Shown: positions 56,439 through 64,000 of the stretch, in pieces
Layout: every line of letters starts with the position of its first letter
Position numbering within the stretch: position 1 is the first letter of the stretch
Assembly (NCBI GenBank): GCA_002336895.1
Contig: DDFC01000031.1
Span: 1-64,000 of the forward strand
DNA length: 64,000 nucleotides
Reading direction: 5' to 3'
From: Verrucomicrobiaceae bacterium UBA1938
Lineage (GTDB): Bacteria; Verrucomicrobiota; Verrucomicrobiia; Verrucomicrobiales; Verrucomicrobiaceae
Made by a program: the position numbers and the translations under genes
Notes under the pieces: generated by a model
What the model was told of the DNA's origin: nothing
The model's input: the letters and a program-made list of their open reading frames with translations, nothing else
Database searches by the model: none

Positions 56439-57872
56439 ATGTTCACCCGCCGCCAGCTGCTGCAGACCTCCGGTCAGGGATTTGGCGCGCTCGCGTTTCA
56501 CTCGCTGGCCGCCGCCGAGACCACGCACCGCTCCCAGGTGGTGCCGCCGAAGGCCAAACGTGTGGTGCAGCTTTTCATGGCAGGAGCCGCCAGCCACGTG
56601 GATCTTTTTGATTACAAGCCGGCGCTGATCAAGCATCACGGTGAAGATGCCGACTTCGGCGAGAAGGTGGAGGCCTTTCAAAACGGGCTCGGTCCCTGGA
56701 AAAAGCCCGTGTGGGACTTCCGCCCCCACGGCCAGTGCGGCAAGATGCTCAGCGATGCCGTGGCCCCTCTCGGCGCCTGTGCGGATGACCTGGCCTTTGT
56801 GCACAGCATGGTGGGCAAGACAGGCGTGCATTCTCAGGGAACGCTGCTGCAGGCCACGGGGTTCAACCTGCCCGGCTTTCCAGGCGCGGGCTGCTGGGTG
56901 AGCTACGCGCTCGGCTCTCTCAGCGACAACCTGCCGACCTTTGTGGTGCTGCCGGATCATCGCGGCTTTGCCTCGAACGGGCCGAAGAACTGGGACAGCG
57001 CCTTCCTTCCATCGCAGCATGCGGGGACCATTATTTATCCCGGCGCGGAGACGCCGATTGCCGATTTGTTTCCGCACAAGACCGGGCGCTATATCAGCGC
57101 CAAGTCAGACCGTGAGGGTTTTGCGCTGCTGGAAAAGCTGAATCGCAGACACATGACGATGCACGAGACAGATTCTCGCCTGGAGAGCCGCATTCAGAGC
57201 TACGAACTCGCTGCCAAGATGCAGCTGGCTGCACCGGAGGCGCTGGACATCTCCAAGGAATCCGACGCCATGAAGGCGATGTATGGCATCCAGGAGCATC
57301 GCAAAGTCTGGCCCACGGAGATCAACGCCGAAGAGGAGGCCGACTACATGGGACGCAAGTGCCTCGCCGCGCGCCGCCTGCTGGAGCGCGGGGTGCGCTT
57401 TGTGCAGATCTGGAGCGGCAATGACAACGGCTTCCCCCGCCGCAACTGGGACAGCCACGAAGACGTGGAGCGTGATCACGGCCCCCTGGCCTGGGGCATG
57501 GCCAAGGCGGTCTCAGCGCTGATTCTGGATCTGAAACAGCGCGGGCTGCTGGATGAGACGATCATTCTGTGGACCACCGAGTTTGGCCGCATGCCCAGCA
57601 CCCAGGGCGGCAAGGGGCGCGACCACAACCCCTATGTCTTCACCAACTGGCTCTGCGGCGGCGGCATCCAGGGAGGCGTGACCGTGGGTGAGAGCGACCA
57701 GTGGGGGTATAAGCCGCTGGACCGCGCCAATCCCACGACCTGCTATGACATTCATGCCACGATGATGCACCTGCTGGGCATTGATCACACGCAGCTCACC
57801 TTTCGCCATAATGGGATTGATCGACGGCTGACCGATGTGCATGGGCAGGTGATCCGGGGACTGGTGGGTTAA
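56439..57872 (+). CDS. DUF1501 family protein, exported
   Basis: A 477-residue protein with a Tat-like leader (FTRRQLLQTSGQGFGALAF). DUF1501 (PF07394) landmarks: RVVQLFMAGAASHVDLFDYKP, the FAFVHSM-like segment LAFVHSMVGKTGVHSQG, GFPGAGCWVSYALGS, FVQIWSGNDN, TIILWTTEFGRMPSTQGG and GRDHNPYVF. The fold is related to sulfatases and alkaline phosphatases and D-x-F-D and E-F-G-R are the likely metal-site motifs; catalytic activity has not been shown for the family. DUF1501 genes normally follow a PSCyt/PSD1 gene; here none is directly upstream, so its partner may be the lone PSD1 gene at 47051. Its stop overlaps the convergent LysR stop in a shared TTAA (57869-57872). Confidence 0.92.
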   Translation: MFTRRQLLQTSGQGFGALAFHSLAAAETTHRSQVVPPKAKRVVQLFMAGAASHVDLFDYKPALIKHHGEDADFGEKVEAFQNGLGPWKKPVWDFRPHGQCGKMLSDAVAPLGACADDLAFVHSMVGKTGVHSQGTLLQATGFNLPGFPGAGCWVSYALGSLSDNLPTFVVLPDHRGFASNGPKNWDSAFLPSQHAGTIIYPGAETPIADLFPHKTGRYISAKSDREGFALLEKLNRRHMTMHETDSRLESRIQSYELAAKMQLAAPEALDISKESDAMKAMYGIQEHRKVWPTEINAEEEADYMGRKCLAARRLLERGVRFVQIWSGNDNGFPRRNWDSHEDVERDHGPLAWGMAKAVSALILDLKQRGLLDETIILWTTEFGRMPSTQGGKGRDHNPYVFTNWLCGGGIQGGVTVGESDQWGYKPLDRANPTTCYDIHATMMHLLGIDHTQLTFRHNGIDRRLTDVHGQVIRGLVG

Positions 57873-58780
57873 AACAGGATGTTCTCCACAAAGCGCTGCA
57901 CGTGCTGAGGTTGTTTGCGGTGCTGCCTTGTCACAGCCACGACATCGCGTTCAAACCGTTCAGGAAACAGCAATGTGGCGATTGATTCTTTCCTTCGATA
58001 CAGCGCCAGTGCGCGGCGTGGCACAAAGGCGAGGCCGAAGCCGGAGGCGACGAGGTTGATGATGAGGTCAAAGCTGTCGAGTTCCATCGCGGGAGGGAGG
58101 TCGAGCTGCTGGCGCTTGAGCCAGCGGCGGAGGTTTTTGCCGGTGTTGGTTCCTGGATCGATGTGGAGCCAGGGGTGTGCGGCCAACCAGAGCTTGAATG
58201 GTGCGGTTCTTTTGAGTGGAGCTTTGGCTGCAAGAGCGGCAGGGGCTATCAACTCAAAGGTGTCTTTGAAGCGATGGGTGATCTTAACGGAGTCTGGCAG
58301 CGGTGAAGGCGGGCACATGACCCCGATGTCGATCTCTCCAGCCTCCAAGGCTGTGAGGATGGAAGTGCTGGTGTTGTAGCTGACGCGGCATACGACTTCA
58401 GGATGTCGCTGGTGATTGGCATGGAAGAGTCCGGGCATGTGGGCCATGGCCAGAGTGCGTGAGACACTGACGCGGACTTCAGGGCGCGCAGACCCAAACT
58501 CAGTCTGGAGGCCATCTAGCGCTGATGCCACGCCGCCAATCAGTCGTGTGGCTTCCGCCGCGAGAAAGAGTCCCGCCTCAGTGATCTCAACTGACCTCGT
58601 TGTGCGGTTGATCAAGGTCAGGCCAAGCCGCTCCTCCAGAGACTGCATCTGCCGGGTGAGCGCGCTCTGAGACAGTCCGGCTTCGCGTGCCGCCCGCGTG
58701 AAACTGCGGTGTTTTGCGACGAGGTGAAACAGATGCAGGGCATACAGGTCGAAAGGCTTTCGGGTGAGGTATTGTTGCAT
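57869..58780 (-). CDS. LysR-family transcriptional regulator
   Basis: A 303-residue regulator starting at the ATG at 58780 (MQQYLTRKPFDLYALHLF); a TTG at 58792 in the same frame is possible but less likely. The N-terminal winged helix-turn-helix is FTRAAREAGLSQSALTRQMQSLEERLG (with LTLINRTTRSVEITEAG). The effector domain spans about residues 90-300, with DIGVMCPPSP and GFGLAFVPRRAL. The gene is divergent from a small ferredoxin gene and a perfect inverted repeat covers its start codon, so autoregulation and control of the ferredoxin cluster are plausible. Effector unknown. Confidence 0.92.
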   Translation of the reverse strand: MQQYLTRKPFDLYALHLFHLVAKHRSFTRAAREAGLSQSALTRQMQSLEERLGLTLINRTTRSVEITEAGLFLAAEATRLIGGVASALDGLQTEFGSARPEVRVSVSRTLAMAHMPGLFHANHQRHPEVVCRVSYNTSTSILTALEAGEIDIGVMCPPSPLPDSVKITHRFKDTFELIAPAALAAKAPLKRTAPFKLWLAAHPWLHIDPGTNTGKNLRRWLKRQQLDLPPAMELDSFDLIINLVASGFGLAFVPRRALALYRRKESIATLLFPERFERDVVAVTRQHRKQPQHVQRFVENILF

Positions 58781-58797
58781 CAATTGCAACAATACCT
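58767..58797. promoter_or_regulatory. Perfect 31-bp inverted repeat over the LysR start codon
   Basis: Arms AGGTATTGTTGCA (58767-58779) and TGCAACAATACCT (58785-58797) pair perfectly around TCAAT. The core TTGCATCAATTGCAA (58776-58790) contains a T-N11-A spacing typical of LysR-type operators. It covers the LysR start region and lies 70 bp upstream of the divergent ferredoxin gene. Confidence 0.7.
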
Positions 58798-58867
58798 GAT
58801 TTTAATGCATTTCACGCAAATACATGGACATGCGAAAGCAGGGACGCGGACAACCCCGCGTTCACCC

Positions 58868-59104
58868 ATGCCCAATATCGAAGACCGTCTCCCTCAAAAC
58901 GCACCCGGCCGTTTCTACGTCGACAGCAGCTGCACCGATTGCGACCTCTGCCGCAATCTGGCACCCGATTTCTTCCGTCGCGATGACGACATCGGGCAGA
59001 GCTTCGTTTTCCGCCAGCCTGTAATCGAGGAGGAAGTCCAGCTTTGCTTGGACGCCCTCGGCGGTTGCCCGACTGAATCGATCGGCCAGACAGACGGTGA
59101 ATGA
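58868..59104 (+). CDS. Small single-cluster ferredoxin
   Basis: A 78-residue protein starting at the ATG at 58868. It has C22-x-x-C25-x-x-C28 (SSCTDCDLCRN) and a distal C67-P in GGCPTES, the ligands of one [4Fe-4S] (or [3Fe-4S]) cluster, as in Fer4_13/Fer4_15 ferredoxins. An extra cysteine, C60, precedes the last ligand. The frame remains open upstream to 58709 but that part overlaps the LysR operator region and encodes no domain. It is an electron carrier; the redox partner is not adjacent in any obvious way. The next gene begins 58 bp later on the same strand. Confidence 0.88.
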   Translation: MPNIEDRLPQNAPGRFYVDSSCTDCDLCRNLAPDFFRRDDDIGQSFVFRQPVIEEEVQLCLDALGGCPTESIGQTDGE

Positions 59105-59162
59105 TGAAATTCGCAGTCTGTTTGTGAACTTGCCTCCCTCTCTGCGTAGGTAGGCAGCATCC

Positions 59163-60506
59163 ATGCACAAGATCGTCATCCTCCTCTCCCTGCTGGTGAT
59201 TCCGGCGTTTGGTGCGCCGCTGAAGCTGGCGACTTTCCGCGCAGATGTCACGCCTCCTGTGGGGGCGCCTTTGTGCGGCGGGCTGGTGAAGCCGGTGGCG
59301 GGGGTGAGCGAGCCGCTGCTGGCGCTTGGTGTGGTGCTGCTGGGCGATGACAAGCCCGTGGTGCTCTGCGCGGTGGACTGGTGCGAGATCCGGGCGGGGG
59401 ATCATGTGCACTGGCGCGAGGTGCTGGCCAAGGCTGCTGGGACAACGCCCGAGCGCGTGGCGGTGCACAGCCTGCACCAGCACAATGCCCCCATCGGAGA
59501 TGCGGCCACGCATCAGCTGCTGGCGGGTTTTCCATCGGCGCCGGCGGTGCTGGACCTGCCCTGGGCGGAGCGCGCTTTGCAAGGGGTGGCGGCCAGCATC
59601 GAGGCGGCGGTGAAAAATCCGCAGCCGGTCACCCACATGGCCACAGGGCAGGCGGCGGTGCAGCAGGTGGCCTCCAACCGCCGCATCATGGGGCCCGATG
59701 GCAAGGTGGCCAAGATGCGCCTGAGTTCCACCAAGGACGCCGCCATGCGGGATCTGCCCGAGGGGCTGATCGATCCCATGCTCAAGACGGTCAGCTTTTG
59801 GAATGGTGACAAGAAGCTGGCCGCGCTGCACTACTACGCCACGCATCCCATGAGCTACTATGGCGATGGCATGGTGACGTATGATTTTGTGGGCACCGCA
59901 CGCGAGCGCCGCACGCAGGATGACGGCGTACCGCATGTGTACTTCACCGGCTGCGGCGGCAACATTGCCGCTGGAAAGTACAACGATGCCAGCAAGGAGT
60001 CCCGCGTGCGATTGGGGGAAAACATTCACGCCGCCATGGTGGCGTCAGAGGAAAAACCGCAGCGCCGTCCTCTTGCCAAGATGGAATGGCGTGCGCGGCA
60101 GGTGCTGCTGCAGCCCAATCCCGAATTTCCCGAGGAGCGCATGCTGAAGGTGGCTGAGAATCCCGCCACGGCGGCCTCCACGCGCATCAGCGCGGCTCTG
60201 CGCGTGGGCTTTATCCGGCAATGCGCTGCGGGAGTACCCATTCAGTTCACCAGTCTGCATCTCGGGAAGGATGTCTGCCTGCTGCATCTTCCCGGCGAGA
60301 GCTTTCTCGAGTATCAGCTCTTTGCGCAGGAGCAGCGCCCGGATGGCTTTGTGGCCACAGCCAGCTACGGCGACGGCGCACCGGGGTACATCCCGCTGGA
60401 GAAATCCTTTTCCGAAGGAGGCTATGAGCCGACGCAGGCCTTTGCGGCACCGGAGAGCGAAAAGGTCATGCGGGAGACAATTGCCGGGTTGCTCAGCACG
60501 AAGTGA
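59163..60506 (+). CDS. Neutral ceramidase-like secreted protein
   Basis: A 447-residue exported protein (signal MHKIVILLSLLVIPAFGA). The start FRADVTPPVGAPLCGG is the ceramidase N-terminal type (neutral/alkaline non-lysosomal ceramidase family, PF04734), and the zinc-binding-like H-x-H motif appears in VHSLHQHNAPIGD. Further marks are LHYYATHPMSYYGDG and PHVYFTGCGGNIAAG, followed by the later FLEYQLFAQ. Such proteins in Verrucomicrobia and Planctomycetes are annotated as ceramidase-like but their substrates are mostly unknown, and this protein lacks the C-terminal domain of true ceramidases. It is followed 19 bp later by a YhcH-like gene, possibly one operon. Confidence 0.8.
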   Translation: MHKIVILLSLLVIPAFGAPLKLATFRADVTPPVGAPLCGGLVKPVAGVSEPLLALGVVLLGDDKPVVLCAVDWCEIRAGDHVHWREVLAKAAGTTPERVAVHSLHQHNAPIGDAATHQLLAGFPSAPAVLDLPWAERALQGVAASIEAAVKNPQPVTHMATGQAAVQQVASNRRIMGPDGKVAKMRLSSTKDAAMRDLPEGLIDPMLKTVSFWNGDKKLAALHYYATHPMSYYGDGMVTYDFVGTARERRTQDDGVPHVYFTGCGGNIAAGKYNDASKESRVRLGENIHAAMVASEEKPQRRPLAKMEWRARQVLLQPNPEFPEERMLKVAENPATAASTRISAALRVGFIRQCAAGVPIQFTSLHLGKDVCLLHLPGESFLEYQLFAQEQRPDGFVATASYGDGAPGYIPLEKSFSEGGYEPTQAFAAPESEKVMRETIAGLLSTK

Positions 60507-60525
60507 CTGGTTAAGTGGCCGCCTC

Positions 60526-60984
60526 ATGATCCTCGACACCCTCGACAACTCCGCCCGCTACGAGTCGCTCAATTCGCGTTTTGCCAAGGCCTTTGCCTAT
60601 CTCCGGACGGTGGACGGCAAGCAGCCGCTGGGGCGTTTCGACATCGATGGCGACCACTGCTTTGCGCTGGTGCAGACGTATGAAACGAAGACGATGGACA
60701 AGGCCAAGTTTGAAGCGCACCGGAAGTATATCGACATTCAGTTCATCCACAGCGGGCGCGAAACGATCCTGTGGGCACCGCTGGCGGCCATGAAGGAGGA
60801 GACGATGGCCTACAATGAGGAAAAAGAGGCCGCGCTGTGGAAGCTGATTCCCGATGTGACTCCGCTGCACATGAGCGGCGGGCATTTTGCCATTCTCTAC
60901 CCGCAGGACGCGCATGCGCCGTGCATCGAGTGGGAGAAGCCCGAGCAGGTCTTTAAAGTCGTGATCAAGGTGGCTGTGGAGTAA
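60526..60984 (+). CDS. YhcH/YjgK/YiaL (NanQ-like) sugar protein
   Basis: A 152-residue cytoplasmic protein starting at the ATG at 60526. It matches the DUF386 family (YhcH/YjgK/YiaL and EbgC): MILDTLDNSARYESLNSRF, FEAHRKYIDIQFIHSGRE, FAILYPQDAHAPCIEW and a final VFKVVIKV. These are cupin-like beta-barrels; E. coli YhcH (NanQ) is an anomerase acting on N-acetylneuraminate. Histidines in AHRKYIDIQF and DAHAP are the metal-site candidates. No sialic-acid catabolic genes are nearby. The frame upstream to 60271 overlaps the previous gene and is not used. Confidence 0.9.
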   Translation: MILDTLDNSARYESLNSRFAKAFAYLRTVDGKQPLGRFDIDGDHCFALVQTYETKTMDKAKFEAHRKYIDIQFIHSGRETILWAPLAAMKEETMAYNEEKEAALWKLIPDVTPLHMSGGHFAILYPQDAHAPCIEWEKPEQVFKVVIKVAVE

Positions 60985-61036
60985 ATTGGGGCAAAAACGG
61001 TCTTTCTGAGGGCGTAGGTAACCCACTACCCCCTCA

Positions 61037-63649
61037 ATGAAGCTGCCGTCTGCCGTTTTTCTTTGCTCTCTCGCCGTGTCCGCACGCGGCGCGGAGCGTG
61101 TGCTCACGTTTGAAAAAGACGTGCGCCCCATCGTCAAGGCGCACTGCACCCACTGCCATGGCGAGGAGGAAAAGCCCGAGGGCGGCGTGGATCTGAGACT
61201 GCGCCGCTTCATGGATCAGAAGCTGGACGGCGGCAGCCAGGTCGTCGTGGCCGGGCATCCGGAACAGAGCGAGCTCGTGCGCCTGATCAAAAACGGCGAG
61301 ATGCCCAAGAAGGGCAAGCAGCTCTCCGAGGCTGAACTGGCGACCATCGAAAAATGGATCTCTCAAGGTGCGAAGACGGCCAAGCCGGAGCCGCTGGCGC
61401 TCGCGCCGGGGCCGATCATTTCGGACGATGACCGCGAATACTGGGCCTTTCAGCCCGTCAAGCGCCCCGCCGTGCCCAAGGAGGTGGACAACCGCAAGGT
61501 GCGCACGCCAGTGGATGCCTTTCTGCTCAAGTCGATGACCAAGCAGGGGCTCACCTTTGCGCCTGAGGCCGACCGCCGCACGCTGATCCGCCGCGTGACG
61601 CTGGACCTCACCGGCCTGCTGCCCACACCGCAGGAGGTGGAGGCCTTTGTGAATGACAAATCTCCGCTGGCCTACGAGCAGCTGGTGGAGCGCCTGCTGG
61701 CCTCCAAGAACTATGGTGAGCGCTGGGCGCGGCACTGGCTGGATGTGGTGGGCTACGCCGACTCCAACGGCTATTCCGAGGCCGATTCCGTGCGGCCGCA
61801 GGCCTGGCGCTACCGTGACTACGTCATCCGCGCCATGAATGCGGACAAGCCCTGGGATGAATTCATCCAGGAGCAGCTGGCCGGAGATGAACTGGCAGGC
61901 GCAACGCATGCGGACTACCAGCAGGCGGTGCTGGACCCGCACCGCACCGACCAGCTCATCGCCACCGCCTTCCTGCGGATGGCGCCGGATGGTACGGGAG
62001 ACTCGCCGGATGATGCCAAGCTGGCCAAGAACCAGGTCATCGCGGAGCAGATGAAGGTCATGACCTCATCGCTCATGGGGCTGACGGTGGCTTGTGCGCA
62101 GTGCCACGATCACCGCTATGACCCCATCACCCAGGTGGACTACTACCGCCTGCGCGCCGTGCTGGATCCTGCGTATAACTGGGAGTCCTGGCGTGCACCT
62201 GCGCAGCGCCTTTATTCGCTGTATTCCCCTCAGGAGCGCGCCAAGGCCGCCGAGATCGAGGTGAAGGCCAAGGAGATCGAGGCTGAAGCCCGCGCGATGA
62301 GCAAAAAGTTCCTGGATGAGATCTTCGAGGTCGAGATCAAGAAAGTGCCCGAGGCCGAGCAGGCCGCCTTCCGAGTGGCCCGTGACACGCCTGTGGCCAA
62401 GCAGACCGCGGAGCAGAAGGCGCTGATCAAAAAGTATCCCTCCGCGCTCGCCACCTACTCGCTGAATCTCTACGATCAGAAGAAGCAGGACATCGTGGAC
62501 GCGAAGATGGCCGAGGCCAAAAAGCTGCGCGATACCAAGCCGGTCGAGGGCTTTGTGATGGCGCTGACGGAAGTGAAGGGGCAGGTGCCTGCGACGAAGC
62601 TCTTCAACCGTGGTGATCATGACCAGCCGAAGCAGGCGCTGACTCCGGGAGAGCTCAGCATCTTGGCGAGCCCTCAGATCGAGCCCTTCAAGCCGGTGCC
62701 TGTGAGCAGCGGTTCCAGCGGCCGCCGCCTCGCGTATGCGCAGTGGCTCACCAGCGGCAAGCATCCACTCACGGCGCGGGTGCTGGTGAACCGCTTTTGG
62801 ATGAACCACATGGGGCGCGGCATCGTGAACACGCCGGGGGATTTTGGCCGTCAGGGCGAGCTGCCCACACATCCGGAGTTGCTCGACTACCTGGCGGATG
62901 AGTTTGTGAAAAGCGGGTGGAAGCTCAAGCCGCTGCACCGGCTCATCCTGCTCAGCAGCGCGTACCGCCAGTCTTCCGTGAATCAGGCCTCGCTGCAGGG
63001 CGATCTCGAAAACAGGTTCTACGCGCGCTTCAAGCTGCGCCGTCTGGATGCGGAGACGCTGCGTGACTCCATGCTCGCCGTCACCGGCACGCTGGTGCAG
63101 TCCAGTTATGGTCCTCCGAGCGGCATCGGCCGCGATGCACAGGGGCGAGTCATCACAGGCATCGACAAGAGCACCATCACCGTGAACAAGGTCGATCCCG
63201 GTGGTGCGGACGATTACCGCCGCTCCATCTACGTGCAGGTGCGCCGCAGCAAGCCAGTCACCGTTCTAGATACCTTTGATGCGCCGATCATGACGCCCAA
63301 CTGCGAGCTGCGTGCGCAGACCACCGTGGCTCCGCAGTCTCTGCTGCTGATGAACGACACCTTTGTGCTCGACAGCTCGCGCCGTCTGGCAGACCGGCTG
63401 GAGGCTGCGGCTCCTGGCAATCGTGTGGAGCAGATCAAGCGCGTGTGGGAGCTGCTCTTTGGCAAACCGGCCACACAGCCCGATGTGGCCCGTGGCATCG
63501 CCTACCTGGACGAGCAGACCAAGGCGCTGACTCAGTATCATCACGACATCCAGCATCCGAAAGGCGTTGTGCCCAATCCGCCGCAGGAGGCCATGGCCAG
63601 CTTTTGCCAGATCCTTTGCAGCTCAAACCGTTTTCTCTACGTCGAATGA
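61037..63649 (+). CDS. PSCyt1-DUF1549-DUF1553 (PSD1) protein, exported
   Basis: An 870-residue exported protein. Signal MKLPSAVFLCSLAVSARGAE; heme motif C37-T-H-C-H41 (PSCyt1); DUF1549 with LIRRVTLDLTGLLPTPQE, NYGERWARHWLDVVGYADSNGY and a second C-A-Q-C-H in ACAQCHDHRYDPITQVDYY; then a charged, coiled-coil-like stretch (residues 400-500, rich in KAKEIEAEAR) instead of the discoidin insert of the other PSD1 protein; then DUF1553 (RGDHDQPKQAL, VLVNRFWMNHMGRGIV, LLSSAYRQSS, CSSNRFLYVE). It overlaps the following DUF1501 gene by 4 bp, the standard arrangement of this pair. Function unknown; a periplasmic multi-protein redox complex is suspected. Confidence 0.93.
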   Translation: MKLPSAVFLCSLAVSARGAERVLTFEKDVRPIVKAHCTHCHGEEEKPEGGVDLRLRRFMDQKLDGGSQVVVAGHPEQSELVRLIKNGEMPKKGKQLSEAELATIEKWISQGAKTAKPEPLALAPGPIISDDDREYWAFQPVKRPAVPKEVDNRKVRTPVDAFLLKSMTKQGLTFAPEADRRTLIRRVTLDLTGLLPTPQEVEAFVNDKSPLAYEQLVERLLASKNYGERWARHWLDVVGYADSNGYSEADSVRPQAWRYRDYVIRAMNADKPWDEFIQEQLAGDELAGATHADYQQAVLDPHRTDQLIATAFLRMAPDGTGDSPDDAKLAKNQVIAEQMKVMTSSLMGLTVACAQCHDHRYDPITQVDYYRLRAVLDPAYNWESWRAPAQRLYSLYSPQERAKAAEIEVKAKEIEAEARAMSKKFLDEIFEVEIKKVPEAEQAAFRVARDTPVAKQTAEQKALIKKYPSALATYSLNLYDQKKQDIVDAKMAEAKKLRDTKPVEGFVMALTEVKGQVPATKLFNRGDHDQPKQALTPGELSILASPQIEPFKPVPVSSGSSGRRLAYAQWLTSGKHPLTARVLVNRFWMNHMGRGIVNTPGDFGRQGELPTHPELLDYLADEFVKSGWKLKPLHRLILLSSAYRQSSVNQASLQGDLENRFYARFKLRRLDAETLRDSMLAVTGTLVQSSYGPPSGIGRDAQGRVITGIDKSTITVNKVDPGGADDYRRSIYVQVRRSKPVTVLDTFDAPIMTPNCELRAQTTVAPQSLLLMNDTFVLDSSRRLADRLEAAAPGNRVEQIKRVWELLFGKPATQPDVARGIAYLDEQTKALTQYHHDIQHPKGVVPNPPQEAMASFCQILCSSNRFLYVE

Positions 63650-64000
63650 ACCGCCCCCAGCTCTGCTCACGTCGTCATTTTCTGCACGCCAATGGCTACA
63701 GCCTCGGCACGCTGGCGCTCGCCTCGCTGCTGGAAAAGGACGGTCTGCTCGCCGCCCCTGTGAAGCCTGAGAGCATCACGGGGGAGACGCGCTACGACCT
63801 CACGCCGAAGAAGCCGCACTTTGAGCCGCGTGCCAAGGCCATGATCTCCCTCTTCATGATGGGCGGGCCTTCGCAGATGGATCTTTTTGATCCGAAGCCG
63901 ATGCTCACCAAGTATCATGGGCAGAAATTTCCCGGAGAGATCAAGTACGACAACCTCGCGCAGGCTTCGTCGAAGTGCTTTGGCTCACCGTGGAAGTTTG
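63646..64000 (+). CDS. DUF1501 family protein, N-terminal part (cut by window edge)
   Basis: The ATG at 63646 overlaps the PSD1 stop (ATGA). The visible 118 residues carry a Tat-like leader (CSRRHFLHANGYSLGTLALA) and the DUF1501 start AMISLFMMGGPSQMDLFDPKP, followed by KYHGQKFPGEI. This is the usual second gene of a PSCyt/PSD1-DUF1501 pair. The C-terminal part is outside the window. Compared with the orphan DUF1501 at 56439 it shows the more typical M-M-G-G-P-S-Q-M-D motif. Confidence 0.9.
   Translation, partial: MNRPQLCSRRHFLHANGYSLGTLALASLLEKDGLLAAPVKPESITGETRYDLTPKKPHFEPRAKAMISLFMMGGPSQMDLFDPKPMLTKYHGQKFPGEIKYDNLAQASSKCFGSPWKF

Noticed and set aside
58709..58867. Longer start for the ferredoxin gene
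   Set aside because: The extension runs through the LysR palindrome and coding start and adds no ferredoxin sequence.

Overview
The window looks like a chromosomal stretch of a Verrucomicrobiota bacterium, probably near Verrucomicrobiaceae/Prosthecobacter. The markers are PSCyt1/DUF1549/DUF1553 cytochrome proteins with DUF1501 or DUF1552 partners, periplasmic sulfatases, giant autotransporter-associated beta-strand-repeat proteins ending in a V-P-E-P sorting signal, and many REP-like hairpins. GC is high (about 60-67% in lines counted by hand) except in a few intergenic islands. No tRNA, rRNA, CRISPR array or exosortase gene was seen.

Layout. 1-1325: the tail of an IS630-type transposase, an EVE-domain gene and a repeat-filled gap. 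1326-4926: a minus-strand operon of two sulfatases and a small secreted protein. 5135-35943: two adjacent plus-strand giant genes (5,328 and 4,803 residues) that fill almost half the window. They are paralogues sharing several modules in the same order, a nearly identical C-terminal anchor, and a 13-bp upstream element at matching distance from the start codon. 36158-38989: a small lipoprotein, then a divergent pair of exported phosphodiester/phosphate hydrolases (GDPD and an NPP-type phosphatase). 39494-44271: a DUF1587/1592/1588/1585 cytochrome protein and a DUF1552 protein, separated by a low-GC island with one unknown ORF and two repeats.

44462-49987: a two-component system whose sensor kinase carries two discoidin-like domains, followed by a PSCyt/PSD1 protein with the same domain inserted in its middle; this is the most suggestive functional pairing in the window. 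50037-56291: an alpha/beta-hydrolase, a lactate permease, a YHYH-domain secreted protein and an MFS exporter. 56439-64000: an orphan DUF1501 protein, a LysR regulator with a perfect 31-bp palindrome over its start codon, a divergent small ferredoxin, a ceramidase-like secreted protein, a YhcH/NanQ-type sugar protein, and a PSCyt/PSD1-DUF1501 pair cut by the window edge.

Taken together, most genes act outside the cytoplasm. Sulfatases, phosphatases, PSCyt/PSD1 proteins and anchored giant beta-helical proteins suggest a cell that builds an elaborate surface and degrades sulfated or decorated polymers. That reading is inference from family membership and gene order. Repeat hairpins sit mainly in 3' flanks of genes.
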